Of a DNA stretch of 16,106 nucleotides, positions 6,809 through 12,158 are shown one piece after another. The notes below the pieces were generated by a model. The model saw only the letters and a list, made by a program, of their open reading frames with translations, was not told where the DNA came from and did no database searches. This stretch comes from JBCBXA01 sp039816825 (GTDB lineage Bacteria > Pseudomonadota > Alphaproteobacteria > Rhizobiales > Rhizobiaceae). Both the position numbers and the translations under genes were made by a program. Within the stretch, counting starts at the first letter, position 1; each line of letters opens with the position of its first letter. The DNA lies in assembly GCA_039816825.1 (NCBI GenBank), contig JBCBXA010000067.1, positions 1 to 16,106 of the forward strand, in the 5' to 3' direction.

Positions 6809-6846
6809 TTCCGTCCCAAAACAGAACAAAAAGCCGGACGGGGACA

Positions 6847-7470
6847 ATGAAACACGCTAACAGCAAAAGCCTCTTTCAATATTGGAACGAACTGCGCGGC
6901 GACCGCCCTGCCCCCAATAGAGACGAGATCCAGCCCGGCGGCTTGAGGAGTGTGCTGGGCGACACTTACATTTTGCAAGACGAGCCTCGCTTCGAAGCAA
7001 GCTTCAGGCTCTGCGGGAGCAACGTCAATCAGATCTTCTGCAGAGAACTGAAGGGACAGCGCTTCCTTGGCCTCTTCGAGAGCAATGCAAGAACCGCTGT
7101 CCAGACACTCTGGCGCGCGGTGGCCGAGGACCGCGCCGCGGTTCTGGCGGGATGCACGGGCGTGACGGAACGTGGTCGCGAAGTGCGTCTGGAAACGCTT
7201 CTGCTCCCGCTGCACGTCCCCCAGAGCCAGGGCTATCGCGTTCTGGGCGCAACAAGTGTGTTTGAGAAGCCGTTTTGGCTGGGGGTCGATCCCGTGATGG
7301 AACAAACGGTCGATTCCGTTCGCATCGTGATGCCGGACGACATTGCACGCCTCGCAACCGACGCCCCCTCCATTGCAACGCCGCCGCACCCGGTATCGCC
7401 GTTTCGCTTTGAAGGCAGCTCAGCTCGAAGGTATGGGCATCTCGTGGTGGTCGATGGCGGTCAAACCTGA
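6847..7470 (+). CDS. PAS_5-type (PAS-like) domain protein
   Basis: A 207-residue soluble protein matching the alphaproteobacterial PAS_5 family (PF07310) as I remember it. Features are an N-terminal LFQYWNELRGDRPAPNRDEI helix, a central PAS-like core (FRLCGSNVNQIFCRELKGQRFLGLF), and a C-terminal RRYGHLVVVDGG signature. There is no kinase, GGDEF or DNA-binding domain, so it is a stand-alone sensor-like domain with unknown ligand and partner. Arg19, Pro22 and Asp25 belong to the conserved start of the family. The ATG at 6847 is preceded by GACGGGGAC, a plausible Shine-Dalgarno region. The PilZ gene follows 96 bases downstream on the same strand, a pairing I recall from rhizobia, which suggests a shared role in signalling or surface behaviour. 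GTTAAC sites upstream hint at regulation. Confidence 0.75.
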   Translation: MKHANSKSLFQYWNELRGDRPAPNRDEIQPGGLRSVLGDTYILQDEPRFEASFRLCGSNVNQIFCRELKGQRFLGLFESNARTAVQTLWRAVAEDRAAVLAGCTGVTERGREVRLETLLLPLHVPQSQGYRVLGATSVFEKPFWLGVDPVMEQTVDSVRIVMPDDIARLATDAPSIATPPHPVSPFRFEGSSARRYGHLVVVDGGQT

Positions 7471-7525
7471 CCGCCGCCTGCTGAGCACTTCTCGTCGCTC
7501 AAACATCTGACCATTGCACCTGCCA

Positions 7526-7533
7526 TTAACCAT
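7526..7533 (+). promoter_or_regulatory. TTAACCAT motif upstream of the PilZ gene
   Basis: Exact match to the 8-base TTAACCAT half-site associated with CtrA in Caulobacter, about 34 bases before the proposed PilZ start. It sits in a run of related CCATT repeats between 7511 and 7538. An 8-base match is weak by itself; the repeat of similar sites near other signalling genes in this window makes it worth recording. Confidence 0.3.
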
Positions 7534-7566
7534 TGCCATCTACCCTGCGGGCATTGGGATATTCGG

Positions 7567-8190
7567 TTGGGGGCGAGATTGAACCAAGCAGCATTACAGA
7601 CCATTCCGATGAGCGACCTGTCACAAGGCGACTTCAACAGAGTACAGCTCAACACGCTGGGCCGATACATGCTGGCCAACAGATCGGAGTTCGCCTGCGA
7701 GGTCTTTGCCATGTCGCCAGGTGATCTGGTCGTTAGAGCGCCTGTCGCCGGTCAGCTTGGCGAGGATGTCATCCTCTATCTCGACCACATCGGCCGCATT
7801 CAGGGCAAAGTTGGCGAGGTCATTGAAGACGGCTTTCTGGTCGAGTTCGACGCCACCAAGCGCAAACGGGATGTGCTGGCGGCCAAACTGACATGGCTCG
7901 CGAACCGACACGAGCTGAGCCTGCCGGAAGATCGCCGCCACGACCGCATCATTCCCCTCGATCCGATTGTCGATATCATTTTGGAAGACGGGCGCAGCTA
8001 CAAGGCGCGCTTGACGGACTTGTCGCTGTCCGGCGCGGCAGTGGAAATCGATGTGCGACCAGCCATCGGCCAGCGGATCACATTGGGCAAGATGTCAGCG
8101 CGTGTGGTGCGCCATTCCGACGATGGCATCGCGCTCGAATTTGCAAACGTTCAGCGGCGCGATACGTTGGAATCGTTCCTCCGACGCTAG
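7567..8190 (+). CDS. Tandem PilZ domain protein
   Basis: A 207-residue soluble protein with two PilZ-like barrels. The first (about 24-102) is degenerate: it begins FNRVQLNTLGRYMLANR and lacks a clean RxxxR and DxSxxG pair. The second (about 118-205) is canonical, with RRHDR at about 119-123 and DLSLSGAAVEI about 30 residues later, the cyclic-di-GMP-binding signature. It probably acts as a cyclic-di-GMP receptor influencing motility, exopolysaccharide or adhesion; partners are unknown. The start is uncertain. TTG at 7567 has GGGA seven bases upstream, while ATG at 7609 has no Shine-Dalgarno, so I prefer TTG. The gene follows the PAS_5-type gene and is closed by a strong terminator at 8240-8263, so the exported protease downstream is a separate unit. 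Confidence 0.88.
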   Translation: MGARLNQAALQTIPMSDLSQGDFNRVQLNTLGRYMLANRSEFACEVFAMSPGDLVVRAPVAGQLGEDVILYLDHIGRIQGKVGEVIEDGFLVEFDATKRKRDVLAAKLTWLANRHELSLPEDRRHDRIIPLDPIVDIILEDGRSYKARLTDLSLSGAAVEIDVRPAIGQRITLGKMSARVVRHSDDGIALEFANVQRRDTLESFLRR

Positions 8191-8239
8191 GCGACAGAGC
8201 GCCACCGCACCTACACACCTTCCAATAGTGCACGCGATG

Positions 8240-8263
8240 AGCCCGCCCACCGGCGGGCTTTTT
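8240..8263 (+). terminator. Intrinsic terminator after the PilZ gene
   Basis: AGCCCGCC (8240-8247) pairs perfectly with GGCGGGCT (8252-8259) around a CACC loop, and a run of five T (8259-8263) follows. It lies 50 bases after the PilZ stop codon. Confidence 0.92.
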
Positions 8264-8434
8264 CATGGCCGGATGAACCTCCAGGCAAAGCTAAAATTTG
8301 ATACAAAGGCGCAGCGCCTTTGATTCAATTGAACATAAAAAACAATTATACTTTGAATACAGACGTACTATATTGCTTTGCATGAAGTAAAAACAGTAGT
8401 GCCATGGTGATCTCTCCAAACGGGGAGATTACAA
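8264..8434 (+). promoter_or_regulatory. AT-rich promoter/leader region of the cysteine-protease gene
   Basis: Region noticeably richer in A and T than its surroundings. It contains a 19-base near-palindrome CAAAGGCGC-A-GCGCCTTTG (8304-8322) and -10-like hexamers TATACT (8347-8352) and TATATT (8369-8374), without a well-spaced -35. It ends in a hairpin over the ribosome binding site (8410-8429). It probably holds the promoter of the gene at 8435 and perhaps an operator. Confidence 0.45.
8410..8429 (+). promoter_or_regulatory. Hairpin that contains the Shine-Dalgarno of the cysteine-protease gene
   Basis: ATCTCTCC (8410-8417) pairs with GGGGAGAT (8422-8429) around an AAAC loop, with one G-T wobble. 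The 3' arm contains the Shine-Dalgarno GGGGAG, whose last base is seven bases before the ATG at 8435. Folding would block initiation. Confidence 0.6.
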
Positions 8435-9055
8435 ATGACATCCGACCGAAAAAAGAGGCAGATCACTGCCCTTTCGGTTTGTGTCGCAATCCTGGCGGGA
8501 CTATCTGCGCCTGCCCATGCGATGCAAGCAAACCCACCCTCCATGCCGGAGATGGGACTGACCTCACAACCCATCGGCCATGCGCGCTTCTGTGCGCAGT
8601 ATAAGGATGAGTGCCACGCAACGCGCAAGGCAAATCCCATGGCACTGACCCAGGGTCGTTGGGATGAGCTGGTTGAGATCAACAGCCTTGTGAACAACAC
8701 AATCGAGCAACTGACCGACCAGCAGATCTACAATGTGGTGGAGCATTGGACCTATCCAGACCGCGTCGGTGACTGCGAAGATCTGGTGCTCCTAAAGCGT
8801 TTCATGCTGATCAAGCGAGGCTGGAACCCGGCCAACCTTCTGATCACGGTGGCTCGTCAGCCCAATGGTGAAGGGCACGCAGTCCTGACCGCGCGGACCG
8901 ACCGGGGGGACTTCATTCTCGACAATCTGCGGGACCCGGTGCTGCGCTGGGACCAGACAGAATATCGATATCTGAAACGGATAGCCCGAGGCCACTCAGG
9001 CAAATGGGTCGGTATTGATGATGACAGGAGCGTGATCACCGGCTCCATCAACTAG
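8435..9055 (+). CDS. Transglutaminase-like cysteine protease (BTLCP family, LapG-related), exported
   Basis: A 206-residue protein with an N-terminal signal peptide: basic start, hydrophobic 10-24, likely cleavage after AHA (29). The mature part matches bacterial transglutaminase-like cysteine proteases (PF06035, formerly DUF920). Cys114 in GDCEDLVLLKR, His148 in EGHAVL and Asp163 in FILDNL form the expected triad. Two further cysteines (Cys53, Cys60) could form a disulfide in the periplasm. The best-known relative is LapG, a periplasmic protease controlled through a cyclic-di-GMP-sensing membrane protein; whether this one cleaves an adhesin is not shown, and no LapD homologue is in the window. 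It is a single-gene unit with its own AT-rich promoter region, a hairpin over its ribosome binding site, and a terminator at 9130-9164. Confidence 0.9.
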   Translation: MTSDRKKRQITALSVCVAILAGLSAPAHAMQANPPSMPEMGLTSQPIGHARFCAQYKDECHATRKANPMALTQGRWDELVEINSLVNNTIEQLTDQQIYNVVEHWTYPDRVGDCEDLVLLKRFMLIKRGWNPANLLITVARQPNGEGHAVLTARTDRGDFILDNLRDPVLRWDQTEYRYLKRIARGHSGKWVGIDDDRSVITGSIN

Positions 9056-9129
9056 TTCACGACGGACAGACGAGTTCGACGCATCGGTCCGGTCGCGTCC
9101 CGACTCCCCGTCTTAAAGACCGGACCCAC

Positions 9130-9164
9130 TGGGGCCGTTCCTTCCTGAGGTTCGGCCCCATTTT
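9130..9164 (+). terminator. Intrinsic terminator after the cysteine-protease gene
   Basis: TGGGGCCG (9130-9137) pairs perfectly with CGGCCCCA (9153-9160), with a 15-base loop and then TTTT (9161-9164). It lies 74 bases after the stop codon. The long loop makes it somewhat less certain than the one at 8240. Confidence 0.75.
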
Positions 9165-9172
9165 CGTGGTTG

Positions 9173-9222
9173 CTAGGGTCAGGACCCACCAATGCAACCA
9201 GATGAATGGGTTCTGACCCTAG
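9173..9222. repeat. 16-bp inverted repeat, possible dispersed palindromic element
   Basis: CTAGGGTCAGGACCCA (9173-9188) and TGGGTTCTGACCCTAG (9207-9222) are inverted copies with one mismatch (a G-T wobble in RNA) around an 18-base spacer. Each arm also has internal dyad symmetry (GGGTC-AG-GACCC). The element begins and ends with CTAG. The outer TAG supplies the stop codon (9221-9219) of the carbonic anhydrase gene. There is no T run on either side, so it is not a standard terminator. Confidence 0.7.
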
Positions 9223-9743
9223 AGGCGGCGAAGCTCGGTCGAGAACAGCTTGGCTTTTTCAACGTAGTGAGAAGCCGATTCGGCGAGCATCTTTTCGGCG
9301 GCCTTGCTCAGCTGCTTAACGATGCGCGCTGGAATACCGACAACCAGCGAGTTGTCCGGCACCACTTCTTTTTCTTTCACCAGTGCACCTGCACCAATAA
9401 TGCAGTTCTTTCCGATCTTAGCGCCATTGAGAACAGTGGCGTTCATGCCGATCAGCGAATTGTCACCGATGGTGCAACCGTGGAGCATGGCTTTGTGCCC
9501 AATGGTGCACCCCTCCCCAACCGTCAGCGGAAAGCCAGGATCGGTGTGCATAACCACATGTTCTTGAACATTGGTTCGGGCCCCAATGGTAATGGGCTCG
9601 TTATCGCCCCTCAGAACACAGCCGAACCAGACGCCAACCTCTTCATCGATCGAGACATCGCCGATCAGACGGGCACAGTCGGCAATCCAGTGAAACCCGT
9701 CGGGCGTGACTGGTTGGCGGTCGCCGAGTGCAAAAAGCGCCAT
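9219..9743 (-). CDS. Gamma carbonic anhydrase family protein
   Basis: A 174-residue left-handed beta-helix protein built of hexapeptide repeats (IGARTN, VGEGCT, IGHKAM, IGDNSL, IGKNCI). The three zinc histidines of the gamma class are spaced as expected: His66 (MHTDPG), His83 (GHKAM) and His88 (LHGC). It belongs to the short YrdA/CaiE-like branch, which lacks the proton-shuttle acidic loop of archaeal Cam, so carbonic anhydrase activity cannot be assumed. It would act as a cytoplasmic trimer. It starts two bases after the stop of the DUF3126 gene and is the last gene of the hydrolase-cysE-DUF3126 run. Its stop codon lies inside a 16-bp inverted repeat. Confidence 0.93.
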   Translation of the reverse strand: MALFALGDRQPVTPDGFHWIADCARLIGDVSIDEEVGVWFGCVLRGDNEPITIGARTNVQEHVVMHTDPGFPLTVGEGCTIGHKAMLHGCTIGDNSLIGMNATVLNGAKIGKNCIIGAGALVKEKEVVPDNSLVVGIPARIVKQLSKAAEKMLAESASHYVEKAKLFSTELRRL

Positions 9744-9745
9744 GC

Positions 9746-9967
9746 CTATTCCACCTCTTCTTCAAGATCGAAGTCCAGGATCGCCATGGAGAAATTATAG
9801 CTCAACTCGCCTTCATCCTCGTCCCGGAACAGGACGCCGATGAAGTCTTCGCCCAGAAACACTTCGGCCGAATCGTCCTTGCGTGGACGTGGCTTCACCA
9901 CCAATTGGTCATTGCCAAAGGTGCGGCGGAAATAGGCTTGAAGCTTCTCGATCTCGTTACGTTTCAT
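9746..9967 (-). CDS. DUF3126 family protein
   Basis: A 73-residue acidic protein matching the small alphaproteobacterial family DUF3126. It begins MKRNEIEKLQAYFRRTFGN, continues through a basic KPRPRKDDS turn, and ends with the acidic EDEGELSYNFSMAILDFDLEEE segment. There is no signal peptide or membrane segment. The function is not known. The family is commonly found beside cysE, as here (cysE lies 110 bases upstream), so a link to cysteine synthesis or sulfur metabolism is possible but unproven. The carbonic anhydrase gene follows after a gap of two bases. The size and the start at 9967 fit the family. Confidence 0.9.
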   Translation of the reverse strand: MKRNEIEKLQAYFRRTFGNDQLVVKPRPRKDDSAEVFLGEDFIGVLFRDEDEGELSYNFSMAILDFDLEEEVE

Positions 9968-10020
9968 ATCTGATCCTGTGGGTGGTCATCTCGCCCCGGA
10001 CTGTTCGCGACGGCGATTGC

Positions 10021-10036
10021 GGGCTCATATCAGCCC
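10021..10036 (-). other. Small stem-loop between cysE and the DUF3126 gene
   Basis: GGGCT (10021-10025) pairs with AGCCC (10032-10036) around a 6-base loop in the 110-base gap. No T run follows on the minus strand, so it is not an intrinsic terminator. Otherwise I see no feature in this gap. Confidence 0.25.
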
Positions 10037-10077
10037 TAAGGGCAACTGAAAAGACGGAGGTCGACAGGCGCAGCCGG

Positions 10078-10932
10078 CTAAAACTCGACCGCACCAGCTC
10101 CGATCAACATGTGGTCCATAGAACGTGCCGGTTCCGCGCATCCAGCCTCGCCAATGATCTTGGCGGGCACTCCAGCCACCGTTTTCATTGGCGGCACGCT
10201 GGAAAGAACCACTGATCCGGCACCAATGCGGCTGCAATGGCCAATCTCGATATTGCCGAGCACCTGAGCACCTGCACCGATGAGCACGCCTGACTCCACC
10301 TTTGGATGCCGGTCGCCCTCTTCCTTGCCGGTGCCGCCAAGGGTGACGCCCTGCAGAATGGAGACGTTATCACCCAGCCGCGCGGTGGAGCCGATTACAA
10401 TACCCGTGCCATGATCCATGAAGATGCCCCGGCCCATCGGCACGGCGGGATGGATATCAATATGGAAAGCTGCAGACACGGCGCTTTGCACCGCCAAAGC
10501 GAAATCCCGGCGGTCTGCTGTCCAGAGCCAGTTAGCAAGCCGGTGGGCCTGGAGAGCCTGGAAGCCCTTGAAGTACAGAACGGGCTCCAGATAGCGGTCG
10601 CACGCCGGGTCCCTGTCGAAGACGGCAGCTATGTCGGCTCTCAGAACCATCGACCAGTTTTGGTCGGCAGTTGCCATTTGCTTGAAAGCCTGGCGAATGG
10701 CTTCCGTCTCAATTCCCAACGCGACCAACTGGCCACGGAGGCGTTCGACAACCCTGCCTGCAACAGCGCCTTCGAGGCTGCTTTGCTTCATGATGCCGGC
10801 GTTCAGCACGCTGGCGAGCGCGGGCTCAGCCCGCGCAGCACTTTCGGCTTCATCACGCAATTGCTGCCAGATGGGGTCGACCCGCGCTTCCGTTTTATCG
10901 CCGGTCGCAATGTGGCTGACAGATGTGACCAT
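10078..10932 (-). CDS. cysE: Serine O-acetyltransferase
   Basis: A 284-residue CysE that makes O-acetylserine from serine and acetyl-CoA, the committed step of cysteine synthesis. It has the alpha-helical N-terminal domain (DPIWQQLRDEAESAARAEPAL) and a C-terminal left-handed beta-helix of hexapeptide repeats. The catalytic Asp/His region is in FKGFQALQAHR, and the second catalytic His in MDHGTGIVIG. The GGTGKEEGDRHPKV loop binds substrate. The last residues are GAGAVEF. E. coli CysE ends in Ile, which docks into CysK, so complex formation with cysteine synthase may differ here; that is inference. It lies between the alpha/beta hydrolase gene (79-base gap) and the DUF3126 gene on the same strand. 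Confidence 0.97.
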   Translation of the reverse strand: MVTSVSHIATGDKTEARVDPIWQQLRDEAESAARAEPALASVLNAGIMKQSSLEGAVAGRVVERLRGQLVALGIETEAIRQAFKQMATADQNWSMVLRADIAAVFDRDPACDRYLEPVLYFKGFQALQAHRLANWLWTADRRDFALAVQSAVSAAFHIDIHPAVPMGRGIFMDHGTGIVIGSTARLGDNVSILQGVTLGGTGKEEGDRHPKVESGVLIGAGAQVLGNIEIGHCSRIGAGSVVLSSVPPMKTVAGVPAKIIGEAGCAEPARSMDHMLIGAGAVEF

Positions 10933-11006
10933 GGAACTCTCCCTTGGGCGTGAAGTTTACCCGCTTTTGACAGCCATTGAAATGGCGACAGGAAGCGACG
11001 GCGACA

Positions 11007-11021
11007 AGACGCTATGCGTCT
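11007..11021 (-). other. Small hairpin at the end of the alpha/beta hydrolase gene
   Basis: AGACGC (11007-11012) pairs with GCGTCT (11016-11021) with a 3-base loop; the TAG stop codon of the hydrolase (11014-11012) is in it. On the minus strand it is followed by TGTCG, not a T run. It could slow RNA decay but is not a clear terminator. Confidence 0.25.
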
Positions 11022-11788
11022 GAAAACAGTTCCAGGGTGGCGGCCTTCCAATCACGGTCGCCGACGGCAGACATGTGATTCTTGCCCTCAAGATGCATCA
11101 CCGCTGCGCTTCGCATGAGGGAAGCCAGGCGATCTGCATCGCCGGCCACATCGTCTGCCGTCCCCACAGCGAGGAGCGTATCCACCTGCACCGCAGCAAT
11201 CTGAGACTCGTTAAAGGGCTCCAATGCGCCAACCACACAAGCGGCCAGCGCCTTCAAGTCAGACCCGGTGCGCTGGGCAAACATTCGAAACACCTCGCCC
11301 TGACCACGCACAACCGGCGCTTCATCGGACTCAGCCAAAAGCGCGTCGGCGATGGCCTGCCAGCCACGTCGATCCTTCAGAATTGCATCGCCATTGCCGC
11401 CAATCGAAAGGGCCGAGACCCGGCCGCCATAGTCACCAGACACCTGGAGACTGATGCGGGCACCCATTGAATATCCAACAAGGTAGCTCTGATCGATCCC
11501 CAGAGCATCCCAGAGGCCCACAATGTCATCAGCCATGATCTGCACCGAGTAATCGGCGCGGTCGTAGAAAACTTGCGAACTGCCGTGCCCACGATTGTCG
11601 GGGGCCAGCACGCGGTAACCGGCGCGCGCAAGATGTCTTACCCACCCGGTCTCGACCCAATTAACATTGGCGTTGGACGCAAAGCCATGAACCAAGGTAA
11701 CCACTGGCCCGTTTTCAGGCCCTGCGGCCACATAGGCCAGTGACGCTCCATTTGCCGCCACACGCCCGTTTTCCAGAGTCTCAGCCAT
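11012..11788 (-). CDS. Alpha/beta fold hydrolase
   Basis: A 258-residue cytoplasmic protein of the alpha/beta hydrolase superfamily, with no signal peptide. The oxyanion-hole motif HGFASN is at 34-39, PDNRGHG at 63-69, and the nucleophile elbow GYSMGA places the catalytic Ser at 107. The acid is Asp212 or Asp213 (VGTADD) and the base His238 (GKNHMS). The substrate is unknown; esterase, lactonase or thioesterase activity are all possible. It is the first gene of the minus-strand run leading to cysE and is divergent from the CHCC zinc-finger gene. Nothing in the sequence ties it to cysteine synthesis. The start at 11788 gives a normal N terminus for the family. Confidence 0.9.
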   Translation of the reverse strand: MAETLENGRVAANGASLAYVAAGPENGPVVTLVHGFASNANVNWVETGWVRHLARAGYRVLAPDNRGHGSSQVFYDRADYSVQIMADDIVGLWDALGIDQSYLVGYSMGARISLQVSGDYGGRVSALSIGGNGDAILKDRRGWQAIADALLAESDEAPVVRGQGEVFRMFAQRTGSDLKALAACVVGALEPFNESQIAAVQVDTLLAVGTADDVAGDADRLASLMRSAAVMHLEGKNHMSAVGDRDWKAATLELFSDA

Positions 11789-11840
11789 ACATCTTTGCCT
11801 CTATCGCCATGGCAAGTGACAATTGCCTCTCATCTCGACC

Positions 11841-11868
11841 TTGTTTGGAGCGCCCTCGTCGCGATAAC
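11841..11868 (+). promoter_or_regulatory. Weak candidate promoter for the CHCC zinc-finger gene
   Basis: TTGTTT (11841-11846) and GATAAC (11863-11868) are separated by 16 bases in the 115-base divergent intergenic region. They match the vegetative -35 and -10 consensus only partly. I see no other element in this gap. Confidence 0.25.
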
Positions 11869-11903
11869 AAGCATGAAAAGGATGCAAGATTGCGGAGACT
11901 CGC

Positions 11904-12146
11904 ATGGCCGATCATGGCACCCCACACTTTCAGAACGACATTGGCGCACCGGTTGTGGAGATTGGTGCGAAGGAGTTCATGTGCTGCGGTGCAAACCCGC
12001 CTTTCGACCACCCGCACGTTTTTATCGATATGGGCAGCGATAATGAGGCTGTGTGTCCTTATTGCTCGACGCTCTATCGCTTCAACCCAAGCCTTGAAGG
12101 CAGCGCGACGATCCCACCGGGCTGCGAGTTCAAAGACGCCGCCTAA
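11904..12146 (+). CDS. CHCC-type zinc-finger protein (NDUFS6-like)
   Basis: An 80-residue protein of the zf-CHCC family (PF10276). The zinc ligands are a Cys in FMCCGA (27 or 28), His36 in FDHPHVF, and Cys51 and Cys54 in CPYCSTLYRF. The same domain forms the C terminus of NDUFS6, an accessory subunit of mitochondrial complex I, and alphaproteobacterial homologues are thought to be related to it, so a role at respiratory complex I is a reasonable inference. A GGAGA sequence lies upstream of the ATG at 11904. The FAD monooxygenase gene starts 12 bases after its stop, so the two are probably one transcript. Confidence 0.93.
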   Translation: MADHGTPHFQNDIGAPVVEIGAKEFMCCGANPPFDHPHVFIDMGSDNEAVCPYCSTLYRFNPSLEGSATIPPGCEFKDAA

Positions 12147-12158
12147 GCGGGCGCGCAG

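Larger units (their letters stand above)
6486..6846. other. 361-base gene-free region with hairpins and GTTAAC sites
   Basis: No convincing gene here; open frames crossing it have no family similarity. It holds the putative leader of the rhomboid gene (-) and the promoter region of the PAS_5-type gene (+). The half near the rhomboid gene carries three or four hairpins built from TGGCTT / AAGCCA arms. The other half, from about 6680, is richer in A and T and carries three GTTAAC sites. No clear -35/-10 pair was found by eye. Confidence 0.6.

Noticed and set aside
6542..6847. Open frame of 101 codons on the - strand in the gene-free region
   Set aside because: It runs through hairpins and GTTAAC sites, has an unlikely composition and overlaps the start of the PAS_5-type gene.
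6718..7389. Open frame of 223 codons on the - strand
   Set aside because: It is antisense to the PAS_5-type gene, whose + strand product has family features; it also crosses the promoter region.
9192..9800. Open frame of 202 codons on the + strand
   Set aside because: It is antisense to the carbonic anhydrase gene and begins inside the inverted repeat.
10306..10953. Open frame of 215 codons on the + strand
   Set aside because: It is antisense to cysE with no family resemblance.
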